From assembly GCA_003598175.1 (NCBI GenBank), contig QZKN01000090.1:1-44784 (forward strand): DNA of 44,784 nt, given 5' to 3'. The notes under the pieces were generated by a model, which worked only from the letters and a program-made list of their open reading frames with translations, ran no database searches and was not told where the DNA came from. The stretch comes from Candidatus Omnitrophota bacterium (GTDB taxonomy: Bacteria; Hinthialibacterota; Hinthialibacteria; Hinthialibacterales; Hinthialibacteraceae). This document shows positions 44,726-44,784 of this stretch, in pieces. Position numbers and translations under genes: made by a program. Numbering within the stretch: the first letter of the stretch is position 1; every line of letters starts with the position of its first letter.

Positions 44726-44784
44726 ACTCTCACGAACTCACACGCCTAACGGATTCCGCTAGCGTCAAGATGATGGCTTAAACC

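Overview
The window looks like a chromosomal segment of an uncultivated Gram-negative bacterium of moderate GC content. KdsB (CMP-Kdo synthesis, hence lipopolysaccharide), type IV-like pseudopilin, Tat-exported sulfatases, several PQQ-like beta-propeller proteins and a QmoC-type membrane iron-sulfur protein together recall genomes of PVC, Hydrogenedentota, Sumerlaeota or Poribacteria style. I cannot place the phylum from this sequence alone. No rRNA, tRNA, phage, transposase or CRISPR locus was seen.

Layout. 0-2.9 kb: a 72-bp tandem repeat, a QmoC-like gene, one intact and one broken toxin-antitoxin pair. 3-7.7 kb: an exported DUF362 protein (minus strand), then a Tm-1-like (UPF0261) gene, its TIM-barrel partner and a cupin. 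8.2-11.2 kb: ECF sigma factor, zinc-finger anti-sigma factor and an exported protein with apolipoprotein-like 11/22-residue repeats plus a DUF4097-like domain. 11.3-14 kb: lone VapB-like antitoxin, pseudopilin, sulfatase. 14.2-21.6 kb: glycolate-oxidase-like genes glcD, glcE and glcF, with glcD cut off from glcEF by 545 bp of repeats, then a second sulfatase and a sodium:solute symporter. 21.7-23 kb: RelBE-like pair and kdsB. 23.3-29.9 kb: an unrecognised 401-aa protein overlapping a sialidase-like gene, an unrecognised exported protein, a FadR-type GntR regulator with a strong operator candidate, and a modular carbohydrate-binding-like exported protein. 30-31.1 kb: a gene-free stretch full of hairpins. 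31.1-32.3 kb: a CE15-like esterase. 32.9-42.4 kb: a PQQ-like propeller gene, then a tight seven-gene run encoding a Cys-rich exported protein, a Tat polyferredoxin, a NosR/NapH-type membrane polyferredoxin, three more PQQ-like propellers (two membrane anchored) and an anchored NHL propeller. 42.4-44.4 kb: a HAD phosphatase and a DegT-type aminotransferase.

How the genes may fit together. Sulfatases, sialidase-like and CE15-like hydrolases, carbohydrate-binding modules, a symporter and a GntR regulator suggest a life on sulfated or uronic-acid-rich glycans, with 2-hydroxy acids oxidised by GlcDEF. The 34.7-42.4 kb operon looks like an undescribed envelope electron-transfer complex and is the best candidate here for a new system.

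Non-coding sequence is dominated by palindromic repeats. One family of about 200 bp occurs four times in full and once in part, always between genes. A 56-62 bp hairpin family occurs three times. A third family has a core that is a perfect 54-bp palindrome in one copy and occurs twice. Tandem arrays of 65 and 72 bp share sequence words with the first family.
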